Positions 11,162 through 23,288 of a DNA stretch of 64,000 nt are shown piece by piece. The DNA lies in contig NC_080572.1 of assembly GCF_030247185.1 (NCBI RefSeq), forward strand, positions 97,637,198-97,701,197, read 5' to 3'. This DNA comes from Malaya genurostris (Eukaryota; Arthropoda; Insecta; Diptera; Culicidae). The notes under the pieces were generated by a model that was not told the DNA's origin, did no database searches, and saw only the letters and a list, made by a program, of their open reading frames with translations. The translations under genes and the position numbers were made by a program. Each line of letters opens with the position of its first letter. Within the stretch, counting starts at the first letter, position 1.

Positions 11162-12206
11162 AGCATTTTGTTTATTTGTTTATTTGTTTATTTGTTTGCT
11201 TGTTCCATCTGACAATAAAAGTCTTAATGAATATAAAGTTAAGTTATAAAATCGAGGATTGCGACACTTTCTGAACAAACTTATGCGATGATTCACCAAA
11301 ATCGAATAAATTTTCAACTAGGGAGAAAGTTCGAACACACGCTGCAATAGGTTCGTTGGCTCCAAACGATGTCCGATGGAATCTTCGTTGTAGCAAACCT
11401 GTTGATCGTAGAGTTCGTTGTGAAACCCGGAAGTCGATGAGAGACAGGATTTTTGGAGAGTCGATTTCGCCGTTGATAATCTTCGCCACAAACGCAGCTT
11501 GTTGAATCTTCCTTCGTCGTTCCAGTGTGTCAAGACCTAACAGGCGACATCGATCAGGGTACGGTGGCAGATCCAAGGGATTTCGCCAGGGAAGGTCTCT
11601 TAGCGCAAGCCGAATAAATCTTTTCTGAACACGCTCAATCCGCAAGTTCCAAACGAGTTGATATGGACTCCATACCAAACTGGCATTTTCCAGCAATGGT
11701 CGCACTAAGGAACAGTATAACGCCTTCAAACAATGTGGGTCCTTAAAATCTCTGCTGATTTTAGCTACGAATCCGAGTTGTTTCGTTGCCTTAGATATTA
11801 AAGCAGAGCGATGCTGATTAAATGTGAGTTTTGCATCCAATACAACACCAAGGTCATTAACACGGTCAACTCTTGTAAGTGTTTGTCCATCAATTTTGTA
11901 GTCGAAGATTAATGGACGAAGTATTCGGTGAAATGTAATTACTTGACATTTGGCAATGCTGATCACAAGATGGTTTCGTCGACACCATGCGACAAATTCA
12001 TCTAGCAGTTCTTGAAGATGGACGCAGTCCTCATAATTACGAATTACTAAGTACAGCTTCAAATCGTCAGCGTAGATCAGCTTGCATCCATAACCAAGCA
12101 GCAAAGCGGCATCGTTGAAAAATAGTGCAAACAAAAGGGGACCCATATTACTGCCCTGCGGAACTCCTGATTTATTCGTAAACGGGGATGAAACTGAGGT
12201 TCCCAT
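11162..12206 (-). mobile_element. 5'-truncated non-LTR retroelement, RT C-terminal part with tail
   Basis: An open frame for the end of a reverse transcriptase (11244-12206) is followed on the minus strand by a tail of AAATAAAC-type units (TTTGTTTA repeats on the plus strand at 11166-11200). Sequence right of 12206 no longer fits the family, so the copy is 5'-truncated. I saw no clear target duplication. Confidence 0.8.
11244..12206 (-). CDS. reverse transcriptase C-terminal fragment (Jockey/CR1-like)
   Basis: The 320-codon frame opens within the RT palm: GVPQGSNMGPLLFALFFND, then IYADDLKLY, the catalytic YADD box, followed by the usual downstream blocks (DLGVVLDAKLTFNQH, ALYCSLVRPLLENASLVWSP, IERVQKRFIRLALR). 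The upstream palm and endonuclease are missing, so the product cannot be an active RT. The frame is uninterrupted over 963 bases, which suggests a fairly recent insertion. A second, more decayed relative is at 44188-46105. Confidence 0.85.
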   Translation of the reverse strand: MGTSVSSPFTNKSGVPQGSNMGPLLFALFFNDAALLLGYGCKLIYADDLKLYLVIRNYEDCVHLQELLDEFVAWCRRNHLVISIAKCQVITFHRILRPLIFDYKIDGQTLTRVDRVNDLGVVLDAKLTFNQHRSALISKATKQLGFVAKISRDFKDPHCLKALYCSLVRPLLENASLVWSPYQLVWNLRIERVQKRFIRLALRDLPWRNPLDLPPYPDRCRLLGLDTLERRRKIQQAAFVAKIINGEIDSPKILSLIDFRVSQRTLRSTGLLQRRFHRTSFGANEPIAACVRTFSLVENLFDFGESSHKFVQKVSQSSIL

Positions 12207-13789
12207 TTGATAGTTTATTTCACTGAAATATTGAGATAAATGATATATTGAAAAATATTAGCAATTGCGTCATCATCCAGCTGCTGGTCGTTCGCATTCG
12301 AGCAAAGTACATCGAAATGTTAGCGACGCAGAAAATCAATTAGTCTGCCATTCTAAGGGTTTCCTAGAGGACTATTAGAATTATTTTTCTTTAAAATATG
12401 CAAATCGGAAGTAAACATAATCCGTTTGAAAAAAAAAAAAAACTAATGAAATAACAGTATAGTGAACCGTTCGCAGTGCGGACTGCGAATGCAATTAAGA
12501 CTAACATTCAGTTGCTTTGAGTTCAAGAAAAATGAACCGAGCGGAAGAAAACTCCACAGTGTGGCACCTTTAGGGACTAGAAATGAACCCCAAATAACAT
12601 TATGACAATTTCATATCGAAGAAATTTTCCCAATGCTTCAATTTTGAAAAAAACCTAATATGGGCGGAACTTAAAGCAGTTATTTTGAAGATATAAAATA
12701 AATGTAGCCAATCGTATAGTTTTATCTTTGTAAAAGATTGGTGAAAGCAGGCCGTATTTTGCAGCAAAGTCCAAGGAGAAGCGCGATAACGAAAGTTCGC
12801 ATAATTCGTCGAGGTCTGCCATGTCCGTTACGGAGCGCATTAAGCGTCACAGAGAGAATAAAATACAAACGCAATCTTTTGAAAGCGAATGGTCCTTTTC
12901 AATACTACAAATCTTAAACGGTGAAACGGTATCAAATCAATTGTTATTTATACACATCTCTAATGCAGTCCTTCGCCAATCTCGCGGTTATGTCTCTGGT
13001 ATTACCTACTCCAAAGTTTTCAAGTTTACCGTGTACGGATATCTTTTTAAGAAGATCTCAAGATCTACCACGTTATTCGCAACATATAGGAATCCCACAA
13101 CCACAAATCCAGAGGAATACTCGACCGTTACGTTTACGAAAAAAGAGCCCTTTCAGTTTGAATCTTGATCTTGAAGGATTCATGATTAGAAGATCCCGAT
13201 GTTTTCACTCGACGAACAGTAAATACTTGAACAACACATCAACTACGTTGTTTCGAAAGCTTTTCGCTGCCTCGGACTCGTGACAAGCATGCTTACTATT
13301 TGAAATCCTTCATAAAAATGAGTCGATACAACAAAGATTTATTATTTTCGTTATTTACCAGGATTCATTTGTTCCGTTCTATCGAGTTATTAAAGTCACT
13401 GATTGGTCCCGAAAAGTTGCAAGTACGACAGGTGTTGTTACTGGTTCAATAAAAATCCTTCCTAATCCACCTAGTGGTGCGATAATGCCTTTCTCTTGCT
13501 ATTTAAATCGAATCTTTCGAAATCGACTCTTCCACCTCTGAGATTTTGATACATTGAAAAACACTGGGATTTGTCAGTTACGTCATATATAATACTGCAT
13601 CTCTCGAACCGGAAGTATTCGCCTTAACCCTACAAATTTTATAGACATTGTCAGCATTTAAACACTAATCGAAGTCCATCGCTAATTACGACTTTTTCCT
13701 ACCTCTCAGGCAATTCTCGAATTCGCTATCGAGAAAATGTCTTACCTTTTGATGTGTTCTAAGTTTGAAGCGATTAATGCGAAAGAAAT
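12207..13789. other. unassigned 1.6-kb stretch
   Basis: Two overlapping plus frames (12821-13168, 12921-13283) and a minus frame (12655-12840) give no recognisable domain. Splice sites that would link them are not evident. I see nothing else here. Confidence 0.4.
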
Positions 13790-14690
13790 AAACCGATGAC
13801 CTGCCAGATCGTGCTGCATACGTTGGAATCAGTTATCAGAAGGAGCAATGTCAGGAGAATACGGCGAGTGTGGCAAAATGTCCCACTTGAACGTTTCCAA
13901 ATATTTTTTCACGACTTTTGCGACATGAGGCCGAGCGTTGCCATGTAGGAGAATAACTTCATCACGTATTTGCTTGTATTCCGGCCGTTCTTGTCATATT
14001 GGATGGCTCAAACACATCAATTGCTATTTATACCGATCGCCCGTTATAGTAGTAGTAGGCCTGGTTGTAGCAGTAGTACACAACACCTTTTCGGTCCCAC
14101 CAGATGCTCAACATGACCTTCGAACCATGAATATTCGACTTTGATGTTCATGTTGTGGTCGATGGCAACAATTGACAGGGCATAGCGTAGGGTTACAGAG
14201 GTATTTTAGCCCGCTTTAGGATTGATTTTTTTTTGGCCCACTTTGTAAAAATATCCACTAAAAGTTGTAATATCTTTGAAAACCCCTTCCGCAATAGATA
14301 ATTTAATGTGATTAGCTTCAAATTGAGCAACATGGGTTACTTAAGATCGATTAAATCTATAAAATTTGTTAGTTGGGCCAAAATATATGAAGTGTTTCTT
14401 TGCTGCCTTTAAATCAGCTGCTCGCAAGTGAAAAATCGCGTTTTAATGTCTCTCGGTTTCAGTTCATGTCAAGTCACCCAACTGCCTTGCTTTTGAATCA
14501 TTCAAATGGATTTAAACCGTACAACAAAATGCTTGTTGAGTCACTTCAAATGGTTCTGCAAACTTCTCTTGCGTTTGACTCGGATCTTCATCGAGTAATG
14601 TCTCCAAATGTTTGCATTCGTTTTTTTTGCTTGAAACGTTGACCCATTCCCTACAGAAATCATCAGTCGGAGCATTACCAGTATTAAAAT
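13790..14690 (-). pseudogene. mariner transposase remnant, split by a TIR element
   Basis: From right to left on the minus strand: KHLETLLDEDPSQTQE and EVTQQA (helix-turn-helix), then TCEQL near 14410. A short-element fragment (14188-14396) follows, then KVMLSIWWDRKGVVYY, a decayed stretch, HGNARPHVAKVVKKYLETF and PHSPYSPDIAPSD. The second catalytic Asp of the usual HDNARPH is Gly here. Several stops and frame changes lie between the blocks. Confidence 0.8.
14188..14396. mobile_element. truncated copy of the 63652-63892 TIR element
   Basis: It starts TAGGGTTACAGAGGTATTTT and runs to GGGCCAAAATATATGAAGTG, matching the palindromic element at 63652-63892 in inverse orientation. The outer end on the right is missing. 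It sits inside the mariner remnant, so it arrived after that mariner. Confidence 0.8.
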
Positions 14691-15294
14691 CCCCAAGTAT
14701 TTGATTTGTTTCAGCTGCACTGTCTTACTTCTATCTTTTCTTTTATTTTCTTTAAAACAGTACACTAAAACTTCCCACAAATGCTGCTTAGTAAACACAA
14801 AATTGCTGATAATTCACACATTGAAAAATAAGTTTTTCTTTAAAAAAAACAACTCGAATCAAATTAAACTGAATATTATTGACAAATGTCTGACCTCTTG
14901 GAACTATCGACATCAGCTGTTACTGTTCTATATTCTTAGCAGCCAGAGCCATCTTTTGAAAACGGACCGCACTAATTTGTACTCCCAATAGCAATTTGAT
15001 CTTCGAACTTGATCAAGGGTCCAATAGTAGCTTTCAAATGAACCTAAGTTTTTTGAAATCGATTAAGCCATCTTCGAGAAAATTGAGCGATAAAAAAATC
15101 TTTGAAAAGTGCACATACCTATACAGACATTTTCCGATCTCGTCGAGCTGAGTCGAATGGTATATAACACCGTGGGTTTCCGAAGCTTCGTTAGAAAGTC
15201 GGTTTTATTAGCAATTCTATCACCTTTCTATAGAGAACGGTTAATCGTATTTCATCTGGGTTTGACTTTAACCTGCTTCACTTCAAAGCAAACG
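14691..15294. other. unassigned sequence
   Basis: I see no gene, RNA or repeat that I can support. Confidence 0.4.
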
Positions 15295-15435
15295 TAAAGT
15301 ATTGTGGTATAACATTCCATTGGTGGAATTTAACCATTCTGTTTCAACAGATTTTGCAAACGATTATTAGCGTACATGAATCATTGCATGCTTGGTACTA
15401 TTATCCTACTCATTCTAAGAATCCTTCCAGTTCGG
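15295..15435 (-). mobile_element. tRNA-derived SINE, copy 3 (partial)
   Basis: The body (GGTGGAATTTAACCATTCTG, TTTCAACAGA and GCGTACATGAATCATTGCAT on the plus strand) matches SINE copies 1 and 2. It stops just past the B-box side (CCTTCCAGTTCGGGA). The tRNA-like head is gone, and a hairpin starts 30 bases on. Confidence 0.75.
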
Positions 15436-15463
15436 GACCATTTCGACTTGTTTCAAAAAGCAG

Positions 15464-15517
15464 GAGTTACGACGTTTGAGCGATCATTCAACAATCATCG
15501 CTCGAACGTCGTAACTC
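15464..15517. repeat. 21-bp inverted repeat (hairpin)
   Basis: Arm 15464-15484 (GAGTTACGACGTTTGAGCGA plus T) pairs with 15497-15517 with one mismatch, leaving a 12-base loop. It lies where the missing SINE head would be. Confidence 0.85.
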
Positions 15518-16118
15518 TTATAAACATTTGTTTAACACATACTGCAAAAAATCAAATGCTGCAGCTCATTTTTATGTTGCCCGAATCGCGGTTTAGTTAA
15601 TAACAAATATCAACTAAACATTATAAATACTCTGGTAGAATAATCACACGAGTCGCCATTCTTCCAAGTCCTTCAAAGTCCAAGATCCGAAATTTCCTCT
15701 TCTCTGCAACCAGGGAAGGACCCTGTTGATATTAGAGTTTAGAGTTGTCGCAATGCTGTTGCGATATTCAGTCTGGGTTGGAATCATATTAAATACAGAA
15801 AAAAAACACTTCTTTTACAACTCTTATTAGTTCATAATGTGACAACACAATGACATAATATTTAAGAATAGTTTTCTGGCAACATGTCCGCTCACTGCAG
15901 ACCTACCCAGTATACCTGATAATTGATTAAGATGGAGCGGTGATAACCAATATTTTCGTGATCCGAAAAATATTCTGATACACATAGGGACATTGTTTTT
16001 CGTCAAGTTAAGTTTTTGCAAAAAACTTCTTAGTCTAGTTTTGAAAACTGATTCGAGAGGCACATCGAAACGATTTGCAGATGTATTTCAAAACAAACAA
16101 CCCAACTTCAGGTACCAT
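15518..16118. other. unassigned sequence
   Basis: Nothing that I can support. The 78-codon minus frame at 15827-16063 has no recognised features. Confidence 0.4.
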
Positions 16119-16120
16119 TA

Positions 16121-16550
16121 GTGGCCCTTACACGATCATTAAAAGTGTCATTACTAAGTAATGACACTTCTGCTCAAACGCTCGTCATTACTGCATTACT
16201 GTACATCATTACTTTTTAGCATTACACGTTCATTATTAATGATGAGTATTTGTAACTACTCCAGCAATAGCAATATTTTTATTTTCGTTTAGCTGAAAAT
16301 AAATTTGATTTGCCATTGAAACGTTAAGGTTAATGAAATATTAACAATTTAAATCTACACTTTGTCATTTTTTCGCGTATAGTTCTAAAGATATTCATCA
16401 CTTCCACAAAAAAAATAAGAAGAAGAAATAATGTTGGTAATGATGGAAAATCCACAATTCCTTCATTACTGAACTCGTAGACCTTACACGATCATTAAAA
16501 GTGCCATTCCTTTTTAGTAATGACACTTTTAATGATCGTGTAAGGGCCGC
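16121..16550. mobile_element. short TIR element, family V, copy 1 (uninterrupted)
   Basis: The ends are (TA)GTGGCCCTTACACGATCATT and the inverse AATGATCGTGTAAGGGCCGC(TA). TA lies outside both ends (16119-16120, 16551-16552). The interior has further GTCATTA/TAATGAC inverted motifs. There is no coding capacity. The same element at 51045-52158 carries a mariner, and this copy shows the empty site (GATGAGTATTTGTAAC, about 16241). Confidence 0.9.
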
Positions 16551-16552
16551 TA

Positions 16553-18722
16553 TTCGGTCATCGATTAACCTGTACTTACTTGTGATTCGAATTTTTTGAG
16601 TTCCACTCCTGCGCGTATGTTCTAATTTATTCATTTTTTCTCCTGTTCCAACGAATGGGTGGCAAATCGGTGCCTCCAGCTCCCAATCACACTTTGCATT
16701 TATGGAAACCGCTATCGCAACTATGTGATTTCCCGTATGTTTGCTCTCACGTTCATCTATCACCGATCTTGGTTCTTTCGTTTTCTTGTAGTACACCAAA
16801 AAACTTCAGAACGGAATGCGTCAAGCAGCCGATTATTTCATGCCGTCGTGGTATTACAATAACAACACATACCAGTACGCATCAATGTATTTTTCCGACT
16901 TTTTAATTCCACTAGCGGTGATGCTGCTATTGCTTGTTAACTGCACTGAAGGTTAACACCTCACAATAATCGATGCCTTTGTTATTTTCGATACTATTGG
17001 CGTTTGCACTAATGGGAATAGATTTAACCTATTGAATCTAGGAACTGAGGCCAGAAGTGCGATACCATACACTTTTCACTTCTTCACTACTTTCTGACTT
17101 ATATTTTTCTTCTCAATTTATGACTTAAACCACACACTCGCACAATTAAAATAAAAAAGTAACACAGTCAAGCGCAAGGGAACAAACACTCTTCGATTCG
17201 TATATGGAATTAAACTGCACTCTTGAGGGTGGTTGTGCTACGCGAGGCTACTGATGGCAACTCTGATTCGTAACATCAGTTTCGTGTGACACAACACAGC
17301 GTGATTTGTTGATGTTGGGTAATTGCACTGCTGTCCACTGTTGACAACCACCGTAGGTAATTAATAAGATGCTAGTCCGAATTATTACCACGATGACACT
17401 AACTATCTTCGTTCACTGCAAAAAGTAATTATTAGAAAATAAAGATTAAGTTTGTTTGAATCGGTAGTTTGTACGGTATTCCTAAGATTGCAAATCGCAA
17501 ATATTTCAAAATATAGCTAGATACTCATAGAATTTGATAAAACTGTAATGTCAATTCGAATATGTACTAATGAGTTCAAAAACTACATTGAAAAAGTTTC
17601 ACTTGTTTTTAATTATCAGTAACTTACAAGTATTTTATGGTCGTTAGAAAATATTTTTATGAATATACAAAATGCTAATATTCTTGTTATATGCATTCAA
17701 GGTACTACTATATAAATCAAGAGATTGAAATGATAAAAAATTTCGAAAATATCAATGATTTTCTAGGTGCTTGATTCCTGAAGGTCATTCGAAAAACCCT
17801 ACTTTAATGTAACCTGGTAAATATTGAATGGAATGACACTAGTTTTGGAAGTAAATGAAGGGGATCTGAATCGAAGTCCAACAGGACGTGTAGTCGATCG
17901 CAACAGAGTCAACCGAGGAATAAAATTAATGATTGCATCCTACTCACTCTAGCTACCGTTGCTCTGATATTTAGGGTACAATTGTGTGCGTGTAAGTCTC
18001 GTTGCTTTCTCATTCGAACACCCTTCTCACACTCATTTGCTAGATCTGCTACAGATCAATTAACATTTTCAGATTCTTTCTGCGTTCTGCTCAAAAGGGC
18101 ACTTTTTCTTACATCGAGCACATGATTATATCGGTACTAATTACAACGAAAGAATTGAACACTGTTTTCGGCACTACCACGCACTGCAAATCCGATAAAA
18201 CGCAATGACTGACCGAACGAATTCGGGGAGTAAAAATATTTCTCGACTGCAAAGAATGATGAACACTTCACATTTAAAACGAAACTACCGCGACACCATA
18301 CAGCTCCTCAAGCTGCCTACGTATAAACGGGACAGTGAATGAAGTTGCACTATCCGAACATACGAAAAATAAACGTGATCCGCAAGGTGGCGTTGAAATC
18401 AGAATTGGATTCCGTTCGTCGACTGACAGCTGATACATAATGTAACATATATATCGGTGCTAACATTTTCCTTAAAGCCGGACAACTGTCATTTGTTTGT
18501 CGAACAAAATTTCGAGAAAACGATATAAGATTGTTTGATTATAATCCATTTAAGCGTTCCCAAAAAAAACAAACCATTGGTTTTACAAATGGAACAAATA
18601 ATTCACAATCTGTGGGGTCTGTTGTATTTTTACCTTTCTCTGTAGAAAGATAATATAATCAAATACAAATTTGTATTTGTATTTGATACTATGCTCATAA
18701 TAATACAACAGCTATCTGGAAA
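16553..18722. other. unassigned 2.2-kb stretch
   Basis: No exon is supported. The minus frame at 16398-16799 is mostly inside or beside the TIR element and has a stop directly upstream of its first possible start. The 17150-18470 part lacks the repeat signatures seen elsewhere and could be single-copy DNA, but I find no open frame or splice pair. Confidence 0.4.
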
Positions 18723-18723
18723 T

Positions 18724-18939
18724 CAAGTCTAAGTCAAATGCTTGGCATTACATTCCTTTTGTGGAATTTGGCCTTTCTGTTTCAACAGACTTCGCAGCCC
18801 ATTCTTAGTGTACGGAATCATTGCATGGCTAGTACTATGAATCCTACTGACACTAAGAATCCTTCCAGATCGGGGCTCGAACATACGACAACTGGCTTGT
18901 AAGACCAGCGTCCTATGCATTGAACCGCCAACCCGGGAC
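18724..18939 (-). mobile_element. tRNA-derived SINE, copy 2 (complete)
   Basis: The minus strand reads GGGTTGGCGGTTCAATGCAT (A-box region), then a CTGG/CCAG stem around a CTTACAA-type loop, then TATGTTCGAGCCCC (B box), then the shared body with TTTCAACAGACTTCGCAGCC in plus orientation. A 10-bp direct repeat ATCTGGAAAT at 18714-18723 and 18940-18949 is the target duplication. The loop would place a TAC anticodon, so a tRNA-Val ancestor is possible (inference). Confidence 0.9.
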
Positions 18940-19035
18940 ATCTGGAAATAGCAGAAATATTTTAAATAAGAGGTTTATCCTTCAAAATAAAAACAACATA
19001 CTTATATATGTATTTACAGTTAATTTCATTCGCTA

Positions 19036-19242
<207 letters not shown>

Positions 19243-19249
19243 TATACAA

Positions 19250-19425
19250 GGGGCAAATCACTTTAAACTCTAGACAATCTCATACTAACAAACTCATTTC
19301 ATTTCAAAATAATCTTCTCTAATCTCATTTAATCCGAACTAGTCTAGATAAGTTTGGGTAATTTTAAACTAATCTAACCTAGTTTTGCCTAATCTTTTTC
19401 GAAGTGTGTCTGTCATTGGAGCCTA
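19250..19425. mobile_element. TIR element family Y, left part of copy 1
   Basis: It starts GGGGCAAATCACTTTAAACT and continues to GTCATTGGAGCCTA, where a family X element begins. It matches the left part of the complete copy at 20965-23444. Its own right end is not seen. Confidence 0.75.
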
Positions 19426-19870
19426 CACGCTTAGAAATAGGTACCCAGAGTTTGAGTACTAGTTACTCATTTTCAAATGATACATGGAAACGTCAAAAAT
19501 TGAGTAGTTACCATCAATAATAATGAGTAACTCTTACTCTAAATTTGAGTTTAACGCAAAAACTCGTTTTTATGTTACTATTCGTAAGATCAGCCTAAAA
19601 GTTGTAATAACCATTTGTAGCAACAGGTTCTATTTTTTGTTAGTGAGATCGCGTATTTCAAGAGTGAGTCGCTTAACACAATTTTTAGACTGTCCTCTTG
19701 GTTGTGCCATCGACGCAGTTATTCTGTCCAGAAGGGATCCGTACTGTGCTTCAGAATGGAAACAAATATGCTCAAGTGTGTCATTTATGAGGAACAAGAC
19801 GAGGGGAATGACAGTAATTCATTTTCTAATTACCAATGAAAGATTTACTCCGTTTTGCATTGCTTGAGGC
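19426..19870. mobile_element. TIR element family X, left part of copy 1
   Basis: It begins CACGCTTAGAAATAGGTAC directly after TA and follows the complete copy at 21003-21739 through GTAATAACCATTTGTA, GTTAGTGAGATCGCGTATTT and AAATATGCTCAAG before the similarity fades. Its right end is not adjacent. Confidence 0.75.
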
Positions 19871-20950
19871 TCATATGAGCCATTTTCCCTCATATAATGC
19901 GAATATGAAAAGTAAGCATCGCTTTTTAGATCACCTTGGGTATATCATCAATTTATCTGGATTTTACAAGGATATCATAAATAATTTGTTTATGTTGCTA
20001 TAACAACACATACAACAGTATCGTTGATGACAAGCGGTGAAATAAATTCATGTTCAAGAGAATTGAATACGAGTTAACAAGTTAACAAATCGTGGACTAA
20101 AGAATCTTTAGATTATTATATGGTGAGTCAAATTCGTGTTCTATCATCTATCTATTCCAACACTTTATTAATTGGTACTAGAAATTTAGCATAAAAACTT
20201 CGAGCCGAGGCCCCGACAAATGGAAGAATTTTGTTTTACAATGCTTTATTTTATAGGAAATATTTAGGTTGACTAAACTGACCGGTCGGACATCAAACAG
20301 TGTAAAATTTGTGTCGCCGACGCAAACCTTAAATCCAAAACAAAAATCAGCTGTTATTGCCGTAACACTCGTTCATTCATGATTAAAGAAACTTTGACCG
20401 CAATAATTCATACAACTAGTACTTACTGCACACCGCGAGGAAGAATCAAATTACATCAACTGCACTCGGCGTTGAGTCCGGTCGGTCACATCGTAAAACA
20501 GACAAATTATGCTAAGTCAACATTCTCGATGCCGATGCCATTGTCGCCCCGCGATATATTGATATATATTCAATAACATAAGCGGCGCAACGTAGGAACA
20601 TAAGGAATCATTCAAATATTCCATGTACTTATATATATTTGTAAATAATTGGCTTTAAGAAATTTAGATATAAAAACCCAAAAATTATTAATAAAGACAC
20701 AGTCAAAATCCAAACCTCATTCAGCAAACATTCGTTTCCGAAACACCGGAGCTCTTCGTTGGTTTCCACCTTGCATCCCTTGGACGAAGGGCCCCATTCC
20801 AAAGTCTATAGCGTGTAGTATTTGTTACGCAGGTGCTACAAACTATAGAATTCAATCTAGACTTAGAGGTGGCTTGTACTGCAGGACATCTCTAACTAGA
20901 ACCTTGGTCGAACGTCGTAAGATCGCCCAACCGGTGGGCGATAATTTGCA
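19871..20950. other. unassigned sequence left of the nested stack
   Basis: Plus frames at 20379-20576 and 20649-20954 have no recognised domain. The second ends 13 bases before the Y element, and the sequence resumes after it at 23459, so any old coding region here was split by Y. I see no other signal. Confidence 0.4.
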
Positions 20951-21002
20951 TTGATGGAAACCAAGGGGCAAATCACTCTAAACTCTAGACAATCTCATAC
21001 TA

Positions 21003-21739
21003 CACGCTTAGAAAAAGTTACTCAAAGTTTGAGTACTAGTTACTCATTTTCAAATGATACATGGAAACGTCAAAAATTGAGTAGTTATCATCAATGATAT
21101 TGAGTAACTCCTACTCTAAATTTGAGTTTAACGCATTAACTCGTTTTTTTTGTTACTATTCGCAAGATCAGTCTAAAAGTTGTAATAACCATTTGTAACA
21201 ACAGGTTGTATATTTTGTTAGTGAGATCGCGTATTTCGAGGGTGAGTCGCTCAACACAAACGGTGTTGTGTCTGCAAAAACCGGAATGATAAACTCCGTG
21301 TTGTGCTTTAGAATGAAACCGAATATGCTCAAATGTCATTTCTGAGGAATAAGTGTATGATTGGTGCCTGAGCATAACTGACATGTATGTTAATTTGCGA
21401 TTGACACACTACTCCAAGCAACCACCACTTGATATAGTATTGAGTTCAAATACTTAATATTTTAATACAATACACTCAGAAAAGGAGCATTTTTTTTTTT
21501 GCAAATTTGGTATATGTGAAATAAAATTTCACTCAAAATTTGAGTGATAGTTACTCTATTTTTGGTACATGTACAAATAAAGTATTACTCAGTAAATGAG
21601 TATATTTTACCCAAATATCGTTTCCAGTGGAAGAACTCAAATTTGAGTAACTTCGGAGTTACTCTAAATTAGAGTTGTTCCACTTTTTCTGTAGATGAGT
21701 GAGATCTTACTCATTTTTGAGTAACTATTTTTAAGCGTG
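21003..21739. mobile_element. TIR element family X, complete copy 2
   Basis: It starts CACGCTTAGAAAAAGTTACT and ends with the inverse TGAGTAACTATTTTTAAGCGTG, flanked by TA on both sides (21001-21002, 21740-21741). Y copy 1 shows the uninterrupted site (CATACTAACAAACTC at about 19287). Many GAGTAA/TTACTC motifs fill both ends. It has no coding capacity. The TA duplication suggests mobilisation by a Tc1/mariner-type transposase (inference). Confidence 0.85.
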
Positions 21740-21883
21740 TAATAAACTCATGTCATTCAAAAATAAATTTCTCTAATCTCATTTAATCCCAACTAGTCTA
21801 GATAAGTTTGGGTAATTTAAAACTAATCCAACCTAGTTTTGCCTGATCTTGTTCGAAGTGTATCTGTCATTCGAGCTCCCACG

Positions 21884-23288
21884 CAGAGATGCCATTTATA
21901 CAGATTTATCTGAATTATACAGATTTTTACCTAGGACAGGACCAGACAACTGGCTTCTTTTTCCAGAAAAATATTTCTCTTCTTATTCCGGTTGCTCCCT
22001 GCTGTAAATAATAAATGCCTCGCGATCACTGTTGCCAGTAGAGATAATTATTCATTCTGAAAACTTTCTTCCCTTATAACATGCAATTATTTATCATTTG
22101 AAAACACTTAGACAAATGTTATATCGGTCAAAAATATAGCTCTGAATTCATTTTGATCAGATAATTGTTTTGAAGAAAACGTTTAGTTGAAACAGCTTAA
22201 TAAAATTTTTCTAAAACACTCAATTTTGGGTAATTAATTTTTGCAGCTTTATTAACTAAAGTATTCAACATATTCTATTTGAGAAAAATAATAACATACA
22301 GAAGTATCCAAACATTCGGTGTTATTCTCAACCAACATAATCAATATTCTCGTCCATATCACACTTCGTGATTTCAGGCTTTCTCTTTGTAGCATCCAGT
22401 GATTGATAAATGTACTCGTATACTTTCCGCATTGACAGGACTTAAAAACAAATTGAACTTGAATCCTATTGAAATTAATAATTTTGAAAAGATGAACCCG
22501 AAAAATGAAATATCCAATATCAAGCTACATTGTTACCGACGATACTGACAACACTTTTTCTACCACCCTGCAGTAATAATGATTTCAACAACTTGTACTT
22601 GCTTATGTCAATATCAACCAATCATAAGCTGGTCCGAAATTGGTCCTAAAAGTGGATTAACAGTTGTCAGGTCCTGTCCTAGATTTTTACATGCGCATAC
22701 AGATTTAATACAGAGTACAGATTTTATATAGATTTCTCAAATTAAATACAGATTTATACAGATATCACAAAAAGTAAGAAAGAAATAATGAAACTTTTCC
22801 GTCTGAGCGTGTTTGATTGACCATATTGAAATGAAATTTTTTTCGTGCAGCTGTTTAATGATGAACGCTGAAATACATTTATATCATAATTTGAAACCAA
22901 TTTGAACTGATGTTCAAGGAAGTCATGGCGTCATGAAACTTTAATGTCAGATTGAAAAGTTGTATGACCTGACTTGACGTTGCGTATTGAGTGTTTGAAT
23001 TCCAAGTCATCATTTTCAAACGAAAAAAGTATATGGATTTAAAATTCAATTGTGGTTGATAACAAAAACAATTAAATTTCGTCGTTGAATGTTCTTGTCA
23101 GTGCGGCAAGGACTTACGATATAAAGGAATGCTCTTTTCATCTGCCATTCTATAACAATAATCTAATGGAATAACATCTTTAAACATCATTTTATTTTCG
23201 AAATTTCCTTTCATTAGTGAATACAGATAAATACAGATTTTTTATACAAAGCAATACAGATTTTCTATGAAAATATCTGGCATCTCTG
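21884..23288. mobile_element. hAT-type element, copy A
   Basis: The ends are CAGAGATGCCATTTATACAG and the inverse ATCTGGCATCTCTG. An 8-bp duplication CTCCCACG lies at 21876-21883 and 23289-23296. CAG...CTG ends and 8-bp duplications are hAT features. The subterminal ATACAGATTT repeats match copies B (37335-37860) and C (55950-57413). A second element is nested at 21931-22682. I see no transposase. Confidence 0.9.
21931..22682. mobile_element. hAT-like TIR element nested in hAT copy A
   Basis: The ends are CTAGGACAGGACCAGACAAC and the inverse TTGTCAGGTCCTGTCCTAG. An 8-bp repeat ATTTTTAC flanks it at 21923-21930 and 22683-22690. It is 752 bp and non-coding. A similar terminal motif (GACAAGGCCTGACAACTG) occurs at 25090, so the family has another relative there. 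Confidence 0.85.

Noticed and set aside
16398..16799. 133-codon minus frame beside TIR element V
   Set aside because: Its first possible start is not ATG, a stop lies directly upstream, and its last third is inside the mobile element.
18850..18939. A functional tRNA gene
   Set aside because: The A and B boxes are in a SINE head; acceptor and T stems do not close, and the same head recurs in a second copy with a target duplication.
20649..20954. 101-codon plus frame before element Y
   Set aside because: No domain is recognised, and it is not continued by a clear exon; it may be an old coding relic, but I cannot support it.
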